DNA from: Oscillospiraceae bacterium
GTDB lineage: Bacteria > Bacillota > Clostridia > Oscillospirales > Ruminococcaceae
Assembly: GCA_017829005.1 (NCBI GenBank)
Contig: JAGAJF010000047.1
Location: 1 to 37,980, forward strand
Length of the DNA: 37,980 nt
Direction: 5' to 3'
Part shown: piece after piece, positions 8,146-14,521 of the stretch
Layout: each line of letters starts with the position of its first letter
Numbering within the stretch: the first letter of the stretch is position 1
Program-made: the position numbers and the translations under genes
The notes under the pieces: generated by a model
What the model was told of the DNA's origin: nothing
Seen by the model: only the letters and a program-made list of their open reading frames with translations
The model's database searches: none

Positions 8146-9465
8146 TTACTCCTCCTTTTTCTGCTTTTTCAGAAGCTTCTCTTTTTCTTTCTCAGCTTTT
8201 AATCTCTTGCGTCCTATTACATATTCCTGCTCATTGTATTTCATATCAAAATATGCCGCAGCTATTTCGGGAAACTTCTCTTCAAATTCGGTCATAGCAG
8301 CCATAGCGGAGCATAACGTTCCCTCAGTCTTATGATAAGCCTGATTTGCTTCACAATATTCTCTGAAAGAATAATTACGCATAAAGGAAGGCTGATTGCA
8401 CCAACGGGCAATAGTAATGAATAAACTCCGATAAGGGCTTGTCTGATAAAGCTCGTGACGCATTATGTAAGGAAAACAGCCATAACGAATAAGTATCTGT
8501 ATTCTCCTGAACACGCTCTCTATCTCACGTTCGTCCTGTGAGGCAAATCCCGCAAGAACATACAGCTTTGTGGATTTATGACAATACTGCCGCCAGAGCT
8601 GCAGCTTCTGCTCAATGATCTCCGCATCTTCTATATGATCAAAGGCAAAAATAATATCGCCGTGATATTTGGCTTCATTCAGTATTCTTGCCTTTTCCTC
8701 AGTCAAGAGCCTTATATCCATACCCTGACGGAACTGAAAAGGCTTGCCTATTTCTTTCAGCTCTTCAAATACATCTCTCCAATGGGAATATCCGAAAATG
8801 TTATCATCCCAAAGATATATAGCTTTACGGGTAGGATCATACCATTCCGAAATATGAGAGTGAAAGTTGACACGCTTAACATTGTGATTAACACAGAAGG
8901 CACACTGTCTGAAACACCCTCTTGTGGCAAAGCCGATAGAGTAGTTCAGATAGTCCTTGAAATAGACCTCTTTATTCTTGTGAGTAGTATCGTGCTCGAT
9001 ATACTGATCATAAATATGATAGTCGGGCATATGATGCTCGATGCAATCAGGCAGTTTGGGAGCGTGATCGAAAAAGAAGCCTGTACCGCCGATATACACG
9101 TTTGGCAGAGTAAGAAGTTCTGTATTTATCTTTGTAAAATCGAACACCTTTGAAATATAAATAGCATCATACTCCTGAGCTTTTGAGAAATCATAGCCGG
9201 AATCGTCGGGCATCGAACAGCTATTTATCAGTGTCCGTTCAGTAAACAATTCCGAATAATCTTCAATAAGTCGGACTGTACAGCCATTCTCCTTAAAATA
9301 ACCCGATAGTTTCATAATGACAAGATTCGGGTGCCTTGTTCCTGCATCGAGCAGATCCGCATCAACCAGCGCAATGTTGCCAATAATATCGTATCTTAAT
9401 TCGATTTGATCAATAGCTGATAAGGGATATATTCCATGATCGTTTGGCAGATCTGATAATCGCAT
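8146..9465 (-). CDS. radical SAM enzyme, first gene of the defence-like operon
   Basis: A 439-aa radical SAM protein. The N-terminal ~130 residues look like a Rossmann-type (cobalamin-binding-like) domain containing IALVDADLLDAG and HPNLVIMKLSGYF. The radical SAM core begins at TRGCFRQCAFC with Cys184-x3-Cys188-x2-Cys191 for the 4Fe-4S cluster, followed by LWDDNIFGY and a barrel. The tail is a lysine/glutamate-rich helix. I chose ATG 9465 because AGGTG lies 7 nt before it; GTG 9501 has no ribosome binding site and lies too close to the expected transcription start. Relatives with a PNLaLMKlSaYhK motif occur in phages and mobile DNA with unknown substrates. In this operon it may modify DNA or a nucleotide, or make a signal; none of this is shown. 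Confidence 0.85.
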   Translation of the reverse strand: MRLSDLPNDHGIYPLSAIDQIELRYDIIGNIALVDADLLDAGTRHPNLVIMKLSGYFKENGCTVRLIEDYSELFTERTLINSCSMPDDSGYDFSKAQEYDAIYISKVFDFTKINTELLTLPNVYIGGTGFFFDHAPKLPDCIEHHMPDYHIYDQYIEHDTTHKNKEVYFKDYLNYSIGFATRGCFRQCAFCVNHNVKRVNFHSHISEWYDPTRKAIYLWDDNIFGYSHWRDVFEELKEIGKPFQFRQGMDIRLLTEEKARILNEAKYHGDIIFAFDHIEDAEIIEQKLQLWRQYCHKSTKLYVLAGFASQDEREIESVFRRIQILIRYGCFPYIMRHELYQTSPYRSLFITIARWCNQPSFMRNYSFREYCEANQAYHKTEGTLCSAMAAMTEFEEKFPEIAAAYFDMKYNEQEYVIGRKRLKAEKEKEKLLKKQKKEE

Positions 9466-9521
9466 AATCAAACACCTGTTTTCTTGAATATATAATGACA
9501 CTATAAATATGTATATAGATC

Positions 9522-9550
9522 ATTATACACAATTAGTATGTGTATGTCAA
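9522..9550 (-). promoter_or_regulatory. perfect consensus sigma-A promoter of the defence-like operon
   Basis: On the minus strand, TTGACA (9545-9550) and TATAAT (9522-9527) are separated by exactly 17 bp: a full consensus promoter. The start point would be near 9515, about 50 nt before ATG 9465. It lies in the divergent region shared with the XRE regulator, which suggests that the regulator represses it. Confidence 0.85.
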
Positions 9551-9555
9551 TAAAT

Positions 9556-9614
9556 ATCACCATTTTTTATGGGCATATTTTTATGATGTATGCACTATAA
9601 TTGTTATAGGTGAT
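9556..9614. promoter_or_regulatory. possible XRE operator region and regulator promoter
   Basis: A plus-strand -10 box TATAAT (9596-9601) lies 16 nt before ATG 9618 with only a weak -35. ATCACC (9556-9561) and GGTGAT (9609-9614) form an inverted pair around it; the right half overlaps the ribosome binding site. This fits autoregulation, but the operator is not proven. Confidence 0.4.
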
Positions 9615-9617
9615 TAT

Positions 9618-9926
9618 ATGATTGATGAAAAATACATTTCAGATAGGATCGCAAATCTGAGAAGTGCTATGAATGTTTCTGCACGTGATATGAGCCTTTC
9701 TTTAGGACAAAGCCCCAATTATATCAACAACATTGAAAACCATAAAGCATTGCCATCAATGACAATGTTTCTGATCATCTGCGATTATCTGAAAGTATCC
9801 CCAAAAGAATTCTTTGATGAAGATTTAAAAAAACCTGTTTTGATAAATGAGTTATGCAGTATTGCCACAAGGCTTAATAGTGAACAGCTTGAACATTTAA
9901 TCGGTTTTATAAAAAATAAAGATTAA
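9618..9926 (+). CDS. XRE-family helix-turn-helix regulator
   Basis: A 102-aa protein with a typical Cro/C1 HTH: ISDRIANLRSAMNVSARDMS, then LGQSPNYINNIEN and PSMTMFLIICDYLKVSP. The start is ATG 9618 behind AGGTGAT; an upstream in-frame extension lacks a ribosome binding site. The C-terminal 30 residues form a short helix pair often used for dimerisation. It is transcribed away from the six-gene defence-like operon and probably controls that operon and itself. Such divergent XRE genes commonly restrain costly defence operons. Confidence 0.88.
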   Translation: MIDEKYISDRIANLRSAMNVSARDMSLSLGQSPNYINNIENHKALPSMTMFLIICDYLKVSPKEFFDEDLKKPVLINELCSIATRLNSEQLEHLIGFIKNKD

Positions 9927-9942
9927 TCATTTCTTATACCCA

Positions 9943-9968
9943 GAAATGCCCCCAAACGGGAGCATTTC
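9943..9968. terminator. hairpin between convergent genes
   Basis: GAAATGCCCCC pairs with GGGAGCATTTC with one mismatch around an AAAC loop. ATATTTTTG follows on the plus side. It lies between the convergent XRE and resolvase genes and could end both transcripts. Confidence 0.6.
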
Positions 9969-9990
9969 AGATATTTTTGCACATATATTG

Positions 9991-10548
9991 CTAATACTCT
10001 CTTTTTATTCTCTCATAAAACGCCGATTTCCTAAGCCCCACCCTCTTCATAAACTCCACTGCTGTGATCTCCCCATTCCTCCACTTGACATACAACTCGT
10101 CCCAAAGCTTTGGGTCTATCTGCTTCTTAGGCTTGCCTCTGTACTTGCCATGCGCTTTGGCAATAGCAATACCCTCACGCTGGCGGTCAAGTATGTATCC
10201 ACGCTCAAGCTCTGCAACGGCAGCAAATACAGTAAGCATAAATTTGCCTGCTGGGGTGGTAGTATCAATGCTTTCCTTCTTGGAGATGAATTCAACGTGC
10301 CTTTCGGTCAGGCTTTCAACCAGTTCAAGCAGGTCTTTGGTATTTCTTGCAAATCGTGAAATGGATTCAACAATAACAGTATCACCCTCACGAACAAAGC
10401 CCATCATCTCTGTAAGCTGAGGACGGTCTGTGGATTTTCCCGACATTCTGTCAATGAACAGCCTGTCAACCTTCATCTCTGCCATCAGCACTTCCTGACG
10501 TGCGGTGTTCTGTTCTTCTGTTGATACTCTGACATATCCTACCTTCAT
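9991..10548 (-). CDS. small serine recombinase (resolvase/invertase type)
   Basis: A 185-aa site-specific recombinase of the Tn3-resolvase/DNA-invertase group. It opens with MKVGYVRVSTEEQN, where Ser9 is the nucleophile, followed by IDRMSGKSTDRPQL, then ESISRFARNTKDLL and AELERGYILDRQREGI. The C-terminus carries the usual short HTH (ITAVEFMKRVGLRKSAFYER). Length is normal for the family. The ribosome binding site AAAGGATGG precedes ATG 10548. A repeat-rich stretch just upstream looks like its recombination and operator site. It may belong to the amidoligase cassette or be a leftover of a transposon or plasmid. Confidence 0.92.
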   Translation of the reverse strand: MKVGYVRVSTEEQNTARQEVLMAEMKVDRLFIDRMSGKSTDRPQLTEMMGFVREGDTVIVESISRFARNTKDLLELVESLTERHVEFISKKESIDTTTPAGKFMLTVFAAVAELERGYILDRQREGIAIAKAHGKYRGKPKKQIDPKLWDELYVKWRNGEITAVEFMKRVGLRKSAFYERIKREY

Positions 10549-10562
10549 ATATATCCATCCTT

Positions 10563-10666
10563 TCCGTTTAGGGTATCCGTAATTTGCGGACGTCCATTAT
10601 AATGCGAAAACGACTTAAAACGGATACTTTTCATATGTCCGTTTAGAGTATAGCCAAAACGGACAC
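10563..10666. repeat. res-like recombination/operator region
   Basis: TCCGTTTAGGGTAT (10563-10576) recurs as TCCGTTTAGAGTAT (10638-10651). AAAACGGATAC (10617-10627) recurs as AAAACGGACAC (10656-10666). The right part is a 30-bp near-perfect dyad, TGTCCGTTTA to AAAACGGACA (10636-10665). Several related half-sites in about 100 bp, directly ahead of a resolvase, are the usual organisation of a res site. A TATAAT on the minus strand (10596-10601) inside it would allow autoregulation. Confidence 0.7.
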
Positions 10667-10722
10667 CATATCAAAAAATGATAACCTGATACTGCCACTG
10701 TCGGCAGCATCAGGCTTAAATT

Positions 10723-11673
10723 TTATCCTCCGTATTCGCAGGTCATCATATCTCTGTACTCACTGACGATCGCTCTCATACTGAAAGGTTCATACAGCAT
10801 TTCTTCTATCTCAAGTGCATCATACCCCAAATCAACCAGCATCAGTATGTCACTTTCGTCAAAGCCGAAGTATCCTGCACACCTTATAAGTGTATCAAGC
10901 TCGGTTTCGTCGATATCGGAATCATCATATCTGCTCCAATAGGGATAGAAGGAATACCCATAATCCTCGTTATCGAAGCTGCTTCTGCTGATGGAACCGT
11001 CAGCTGATATCTTCACTATCTCACCGGCTTTGATATCAACATTGCTCTTCTTATGGATATGAAGTCTCTTGAGTGTTTTGTCGATAATATCTGCAGTGCT
11101 TGCATACAGATAATATCCACCGCATTCATATATCACAAGAGGATTGCTGCCCTTCACAAGATACAGGTCATTAGTGTCAGTCAGTATAGAAAAGCAGAAT
11201 GAGCCGCTTACAGTTTCTGCCATTTTTGCAATGCTATCAAAAGTTATCTCCCCGTAATGCTCAAGGAGCTGCACTGCTATGTAGCTGTCGGTTTCTATGG
11301 TAGTATTCGGCAGATCCATAGTCCTTCTGAGGTATTCATCGTTATTCAGAACACCATTATGAGCAAGAGCAAATCTTCCGCTTGGCACTCTACCATAGAA
11401 CGGATGATTGTTGCTGTTGATATCCTGACTGCCCTTAGTGGTCATTCGTGTATGTCCAATGACAATATGGCTCTCCCTGGGGAGAGTGAACTTGAATTTA
11501 GATGCTGCCACGGGTCGTTTATATACATGCATACCGTCATTCGATACATATGCTATGCCCGTTGCATCCGTACCTCTGACCTCACATTCCTGTGAAAGTA
11601 CACGCAGAATAGTCCTTCTCGCAAATGTGGGAAGGCTGTTTTTATAGTCGATAATTCCAAATAAGCTGCACAT
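10723..11673 (-). CDS. class II glutamine amidotransferase (Ntn hydrolase) paired with an amidoligase
   Basis: A 316-aa protein starting Met-Cys (MCSLFGIID): Cys2 becomes the N-terminal nucleophile that releases ammonia from glutamine. Further family motifs are RGTDATGIAY, GHTRMTTKG, LAHNGVLNN and TIETDSYIA, as in GATase_6/7 domains. There is no sugar isomerase or synthetase domain, so the acceptor reaction must come from a partner. The upstream gene, only 1 nt away, encodes an amidoligase, the known genomic companion of such stand-alone GATases in phages and mobile elements. The C-terminal 80 residues are acidic with a helical repeat (DESDILMLVDLGYDALEIEEM). GGAGG lies 10 nt before ATG 11673. 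Confidence 0.85.
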   Translation of the reverse strand: MCSLFGIIDYKNSLPTFARRTILRVLSQECEVRGTDATGIAYVSNDGMHVYKRPVAASKFKFTLPRESHIVIGHTRMTTKGSQDINSNNHPFYGRVPSGRFALAHNGVLNNDEYLRRTMDLPNTTIETDSYIAVQLLEHYGEITFDSIAKMAETVSGSFCFSILTDTNDLYLVKGSNPLVIYECGGYYLYASTADIIDKTLKRLHIHKKSNVDIKAGEIVKISADGSISRSSFDNEDYGYSFYPYWSRYDDSDIDETELDTLIRCAGYFGFDESDILMLVDLGYDALEIEEMLYEPFSMRAIVSEYRDMMTCEYGG

Positions 11674-11674
11674 A

Positions 11675-12763
11675 TCAATATTCCTCCGTTTCTGTTACAG
11701 GTTCATTTACATAGAGTCTTCGTTCTTTGAGATACTGAATAAGCTCAGGCTCGGTAATTACAGATACAAACTCAGGCCAGGACAGCGATGTAATTTCTTC
11801 ATCTGTCATGCTGATAGCCGCCTTACATATACGATCTACCATCTGAAGCGTTGCTATCAGGGTATTGTGTTTGAGAGTGCCCCTGAAAATCCTGAACTCA
11901 ATGGTATAGTAGTTGCAAAGGTTAATGCAGGCATATCGTCCTTTGCCTGTTGTCTTGGCATTATCCATGACCTGCTTGGGGTTGTCCTTGATGCCGTATC
12001 TTGCTGCCCAGCGGTTTATCTGAGATTCTGTTCTTCTTGAAAACCTAAGCATTTCCTGCCAGAAGCGTTCTATAAAGAACAGTATCCTTGAGATCACCGC
12101 ATCCTGTTCGGACTTATCACATCCGAAAGCTGTTCTGTTTACATGAACGTGAAGTCCGCAGGTAGATGTCTTGTGTGAACGATAGCCCAAAGAAATAGCC
12201 TTGGAGGTCAGTTCTCTCCAAGGCATTGTGTTATGATGATATTCAAGAGTCATAGGGTGTGTAACAAGCTCCATTCCTTCGTCAAGGCTTCCGTCCGTCT
12301 TGATATACAGCTGTGATTTATCTGCAATATCACACAAAGTCCCTGCACTGCTGTCCTCACAGCCTGCACCATCTATCTCAAGCTCAACTCCCATATACAG
12401 TTTTCCATCTCCATGGAATATGGGTTCGGGCTTGTAGGAATAGCTGTGAATAAACTTCCTTTTGTGATTGGAATAACAGCTGTGGCAGTAAGGATAGTCG
12501 GAATCCTCGTCCATGTAGTATGCATCATCATCGTGGATAAGCCTTCCGCAGTCCTCACAGCTAACATAGTGATTATCACGGCAATGACGGCAAAGCGTGA
12601 TATTATCATCACCCTCATCATCCTCATTCCATATTCTTTCACCACAGCATTCACAGGTGCGGGTATTTGAGTCATAGCAGTCCTCACACATTATGGTATC
12701 TCCCATGGTATAGATATCATTCTCGTCAAGTTCGCAGCCGCAATTGGCACATATTATGCTCAT
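11675..12763 (-). CDS. zinc-ribbon + amidoligase (COOH-NH2 ligase) protein
   Basis: A 362-aa two-part protein. The first ~110 residues carry repeated CxxC units (CANCGCEL, CEDCYDS, CECCGERI, CRHCRD, CEDCGRL, CHSCYS) typical of treble-clef/zinc-ribbon modules. The rest matches the Amidoligase_2 family of the glutamine-synthetase-like fold: YMGVELEIDG, KTDGSLDEGMELVTHP, CGLHVHVNR and the EFRIFRGT motif. These enzymes are inferred to join an amine to a protein or peptide carboxylate with ATP. ATG 12763 is preceded by GGAGGAG; a longer in-frame extension lacks a site. The stop lies 1 nt before the amidotransferase gene, so ammonia delivery or peptide modification by the pair is likely. Target unknown. 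Confidence 0.85.
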   Translation of the reverse strand: MSIICANCGCELDENDIYTMGDTIMCEDCYDSNTRTCECCGERIWNEDDEGDDNITLCRHCRDNHYVSCEDCGRLIHDDDAYYMDEDSDYPYCHSCYSNHKRKFIHSYSYKPEPIFHGDGKLYMGVELEIDGAGCEDSSAGTLCDIADKSQLYIKTDGSLDEGMELVTHPMTLEYHHNTMPWRELTSKAISLGYRSHKTSTCGLHVHVNRTAFGCDKSEQDAVISRILFFIERFWQEMLRFSRRTESQINRWAARYGIKDNPKQVMDNAKTTGKGRYACINLCNYYTIEFRIFRGTLKHNTLIATLQMVDRICKAAISMTDEEITSLSWPEFVSVITEPELIQYLKERRLYVNEPVTETEEY

Positions 12764-12790
12764 TATTTTTTCTCCTCCATAAACATAATT

Positions 12791-12822
12791 ATCCCACAGG
12801 CACCTCTTGGTGCCCATGGGAT
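12791..12822 (-). other. 14-bp intercistronic hairpin
   Basis: On the minus strand ATCCCATGGGCACC pairs fully (two G-U pairs) with GGTGCCTGTGGGAT around AAGA. It sits between the DUF960 gene and the amidoligase gene and has no T-run. An RNA processing or partial attenuation role would fit. Confidence 0.55.
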
Positions 12823-12828
12823 TTGGTT

Positions 12829-13116
12829 TCAGTATTCTTCTGCAAGCAGCATAGTGCAGTAATCGCCATCATCAATAACAAACACCTTCTGAGTTACAAC
12901 CGCTTCGGGCCATTGGAATGACAAGATTTTTCTATACGCCGGCTGTTCCTGCTCGTGGATGATTGTCTGGATACCATTCTTTCCTGACAGTCTGAATACC
13001 TGCAAGTAGTCTTTTTCTGCCGGGATATCCGATATCATTTTCCACATGACCAGCTGGAGCACTATTGGGATTGCTGCATTCACACCCTGTGTCAGATATC
13101 TTTCAGATTGGAACAT
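12829..13116 (-). CDS. DUF960 family protein
   Basis: A 95-aa protein resembling DUF960 of Firmicutes: FQSERYLTQGVNAAIP near the start, DYLQVFRL, HEQEQPAY and a C-terminal VIDDGDYCTMLLAEEY. Function of the family is unknown; members occur on mobile elements. ATG 13116 follows AGGCGGTG closely; an upstream in-frame extension is less likely. The start overlaps the end of a 33-codon membrane-peptide frame, implying translational coupling. It is the first full-size gene of the amidoligase/amidotransferase transcript. Confidence 0.75.
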   Translation of the reverse strand: MFQSERYLTQGVNAAIPIVLQLVMWKMISDIPAEKDYLQVFRLSGKNGIQTIIHEQEQPAYRKILSFQWPEAVVTQKVFVIDDGDYCTMLLAEEY

Positions 13117-13193
13117 ACAGAGATCACCGCCTTGCCTATCAAAATGAGCCAACTTACAGCCAAGAATATTGTCCTTATTACTATTGCTTTCAT
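13092..13193 (-). CDS. 33-aa predicted membrane peptide
   Basis: A short frame from ATG 13193 with GGAGG 8 nt upstream. It encodes MKAIVIRTIFLAVSWLILIG followed by KAVISVCSNLKDI: a basic start and one hydrophobic helix. Its end overlaps the DUF960 start by 25 nt. It could be a leader for translational coupling or a true small membrane protein. No homologue is recognised. Confidence 0.45.
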   Translation of the reverse strand: MKAIVIRTIFLAVSWLILIGKAVISVCSNLKDI

Positions 13194-13308
13194 ATTCCTG
13201 TCCTCCTACATATTATTTGAAGCAAATTATATTTTCTGCCTCTATAAATATGATATATAATTATCATGGGAGGAGTTGCGATAGAGAGAAATCATAAGCG
13301 GATTTATC

Positions 13309-13337
13309 TTGACGTTACCTACAATTTGCGGTATAAT
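13309..13337 (+). promoter_or_regulatory. promoter of the methyltransferase gene
   Basis: TTGACG (13309-13314) and TATAAT (13332-13337) with a 17-bp spacer, about 60 nt before the TTG start at 13396. Confidence 0.75.
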
Positions 13338-13395
13338 AAAATAAAGAGAGTAACAATACTGCTCGAAATATCGGAATTTATGGAGGACAAAAAAA

Positions 13396-14157
13396 TTGGA
13401 AAGCAAACAACCATCTTTTATTGACTTGTTACTTGAAACACACATCGGGTTGGAACGGCAGGGACCGGGAAGCCCCGAAACAATGAAACAGGCTCTTGGA
13501 TTTTTGGGATCGTTGAAACAGTTTGAACAGATCGCAGATTTAGGATGTGGGTCCGGTGGACAGACTATGCTCTTGGCGGAATATTTACCGGGGGTTATTA
13601 CCGGATTAGATATGTTTCCCGACTTTATTGCTCGGCTCATGGAGAAAGCAAAAAGCAAGGGGCTTGAAGGCAGAATTAACGGCATTGTCGGCAATATGGA
13701 GGATCTGCCTTTTCGTAAGAATTCCTTTGATCTGATTTGGTCAGAAGGTGCGATCGACAATATCGGTTTTGAAAAGGGACTCCGTTATTGGCATGATTTT
13801 CTCAAAAACGACGGCTATGTTGCAGTGACGTGCCCGTCTTGGATAACGAAAGAACATCCGCCTATTGTTGAACAGTTCTGGTCTGATGCGGGATCTCATA
13901 TTGATCCAGTAGAAAAAAACATTGAGATCATGCAGAATTCCGGCTATAAGTTCATTGCCTCGTTCATATTGCCTGAAGAATGTTGGACTGACAATTATTT
14001 CTTCCCAAGAGAGTCTGCCATTCAGAAATTGATGCTCAAATATCCTCAGAGCGATAACATGAAGAAATATGCAGAAATGAATCGACATGAGGTCGAATTA
14101 TTCTTGAAATATAAACAGCATTATGGCTATGTATTCTATATCGGGCAAGCGATATAA
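13396..14157 (+). CDS. class I SAM-dependent methyltransferase
   Basis: A 253-aa methyltransferase. The SAM-binding motif is IADLGCGSGGQT (about residues 46-57), followed by ITGLDMFPDF, a GNMEDLPF post-motif and FDLIWSEGAI. The C-terminal half has no further recognisable domain; substrate unknown. The start is TTG, chosen because GGAGG (13382-13386) lies 9 nt upstream and no ATG is in frame nearby. It has its own promoter and stands alone between the amidoligase cassette and the flavodoxin gene. Relatives in Clostridia are usually annotated only as methyltransferases. Confidence 0.85.
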   Translation: MESKQPSFIDLLLETHIGLERQGPGSPETMKQALGFLGSLKQFEQIADLGCGSGGQTMLLAEYLPGVITGLDMFPDFIARLMEKAKSKGLEGRINGIVGNMEDLPFRKNSFDLIWSEGAIDNIGFEKGLRYWHDFLKNDGYVAVTCPSWITKEHPPIVEQFWSDAGSHIDPVEKNIEIMQNSGYKFIASFILPEECWTDNYFFPRESAIQKLMLKYPQSDNMKKYAEMNRHEVELFLKYKQHYGYVFYIGQAI

Positions 14158-14161
14158 ATTC

Positions 14162-14521
14162 CTATTTGCGGTGCAGATTATTTCTATCGTTACCGAGCCG
14201 CCTGCTTCCAAATAGTCGTTCTGCCGGATGCACGAGATTATGTGATTTAAGCGCCTTAATATATTCTTTTTCAGAATAGGAATAACGAATCAAGTGCTTA
14301 CTGTGGACATTCACCGACTTTGGATTTTTTGAATATTTAGCCCAACCTGAAGCCATATAGTAAATAAAAATATCATCAATAAAATCGAAATTGCGATAAA
14401 AGGCATTACGTGAACTACTGCTCTTTGGCATATGGAGTTTATCGTGATACGAGGCAGTCAACGATTGATAATGATTTTTGGTTCCGGTTGATGAATAAAA
14501 AGTATTTAGGAGCAAATCAAT
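14162..14521 (-). pseudogene. possible gene fragment between convergent/divergent neighbours
   Basis: No plus-strand gene lies here. A minus-strand frame is open throughout and reads as protein-like (FDFIDDIFIYYMASGWAKYS, then SYSEKEYIKALKSHNLVHPA), ending 4 nt after the methyltransferase stop. There is no convincing start or ribosome binding site, and its upstream end runs into the flavodoxin gene. It may be the 3' remnant of a lost gene, or chance. No family recognised. Confidence 0.25.

Noticed and set aside
2724-9465. Calling the operon a standard Dnd phosphorothioation system.
   Set aside because: Only the ATPase resembles a Dnd protein; DndA/IscS, DndB and DndC are missing from the window and the first gene is a radical SAM enzyme.
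13242-13760. A long minus-strand open frame opposite the methyltransferase gene.
   Set aside because: It has no ribosome binding site, reads through a strong promoter and methyltransferase motifs, and its composition is not protein-like.
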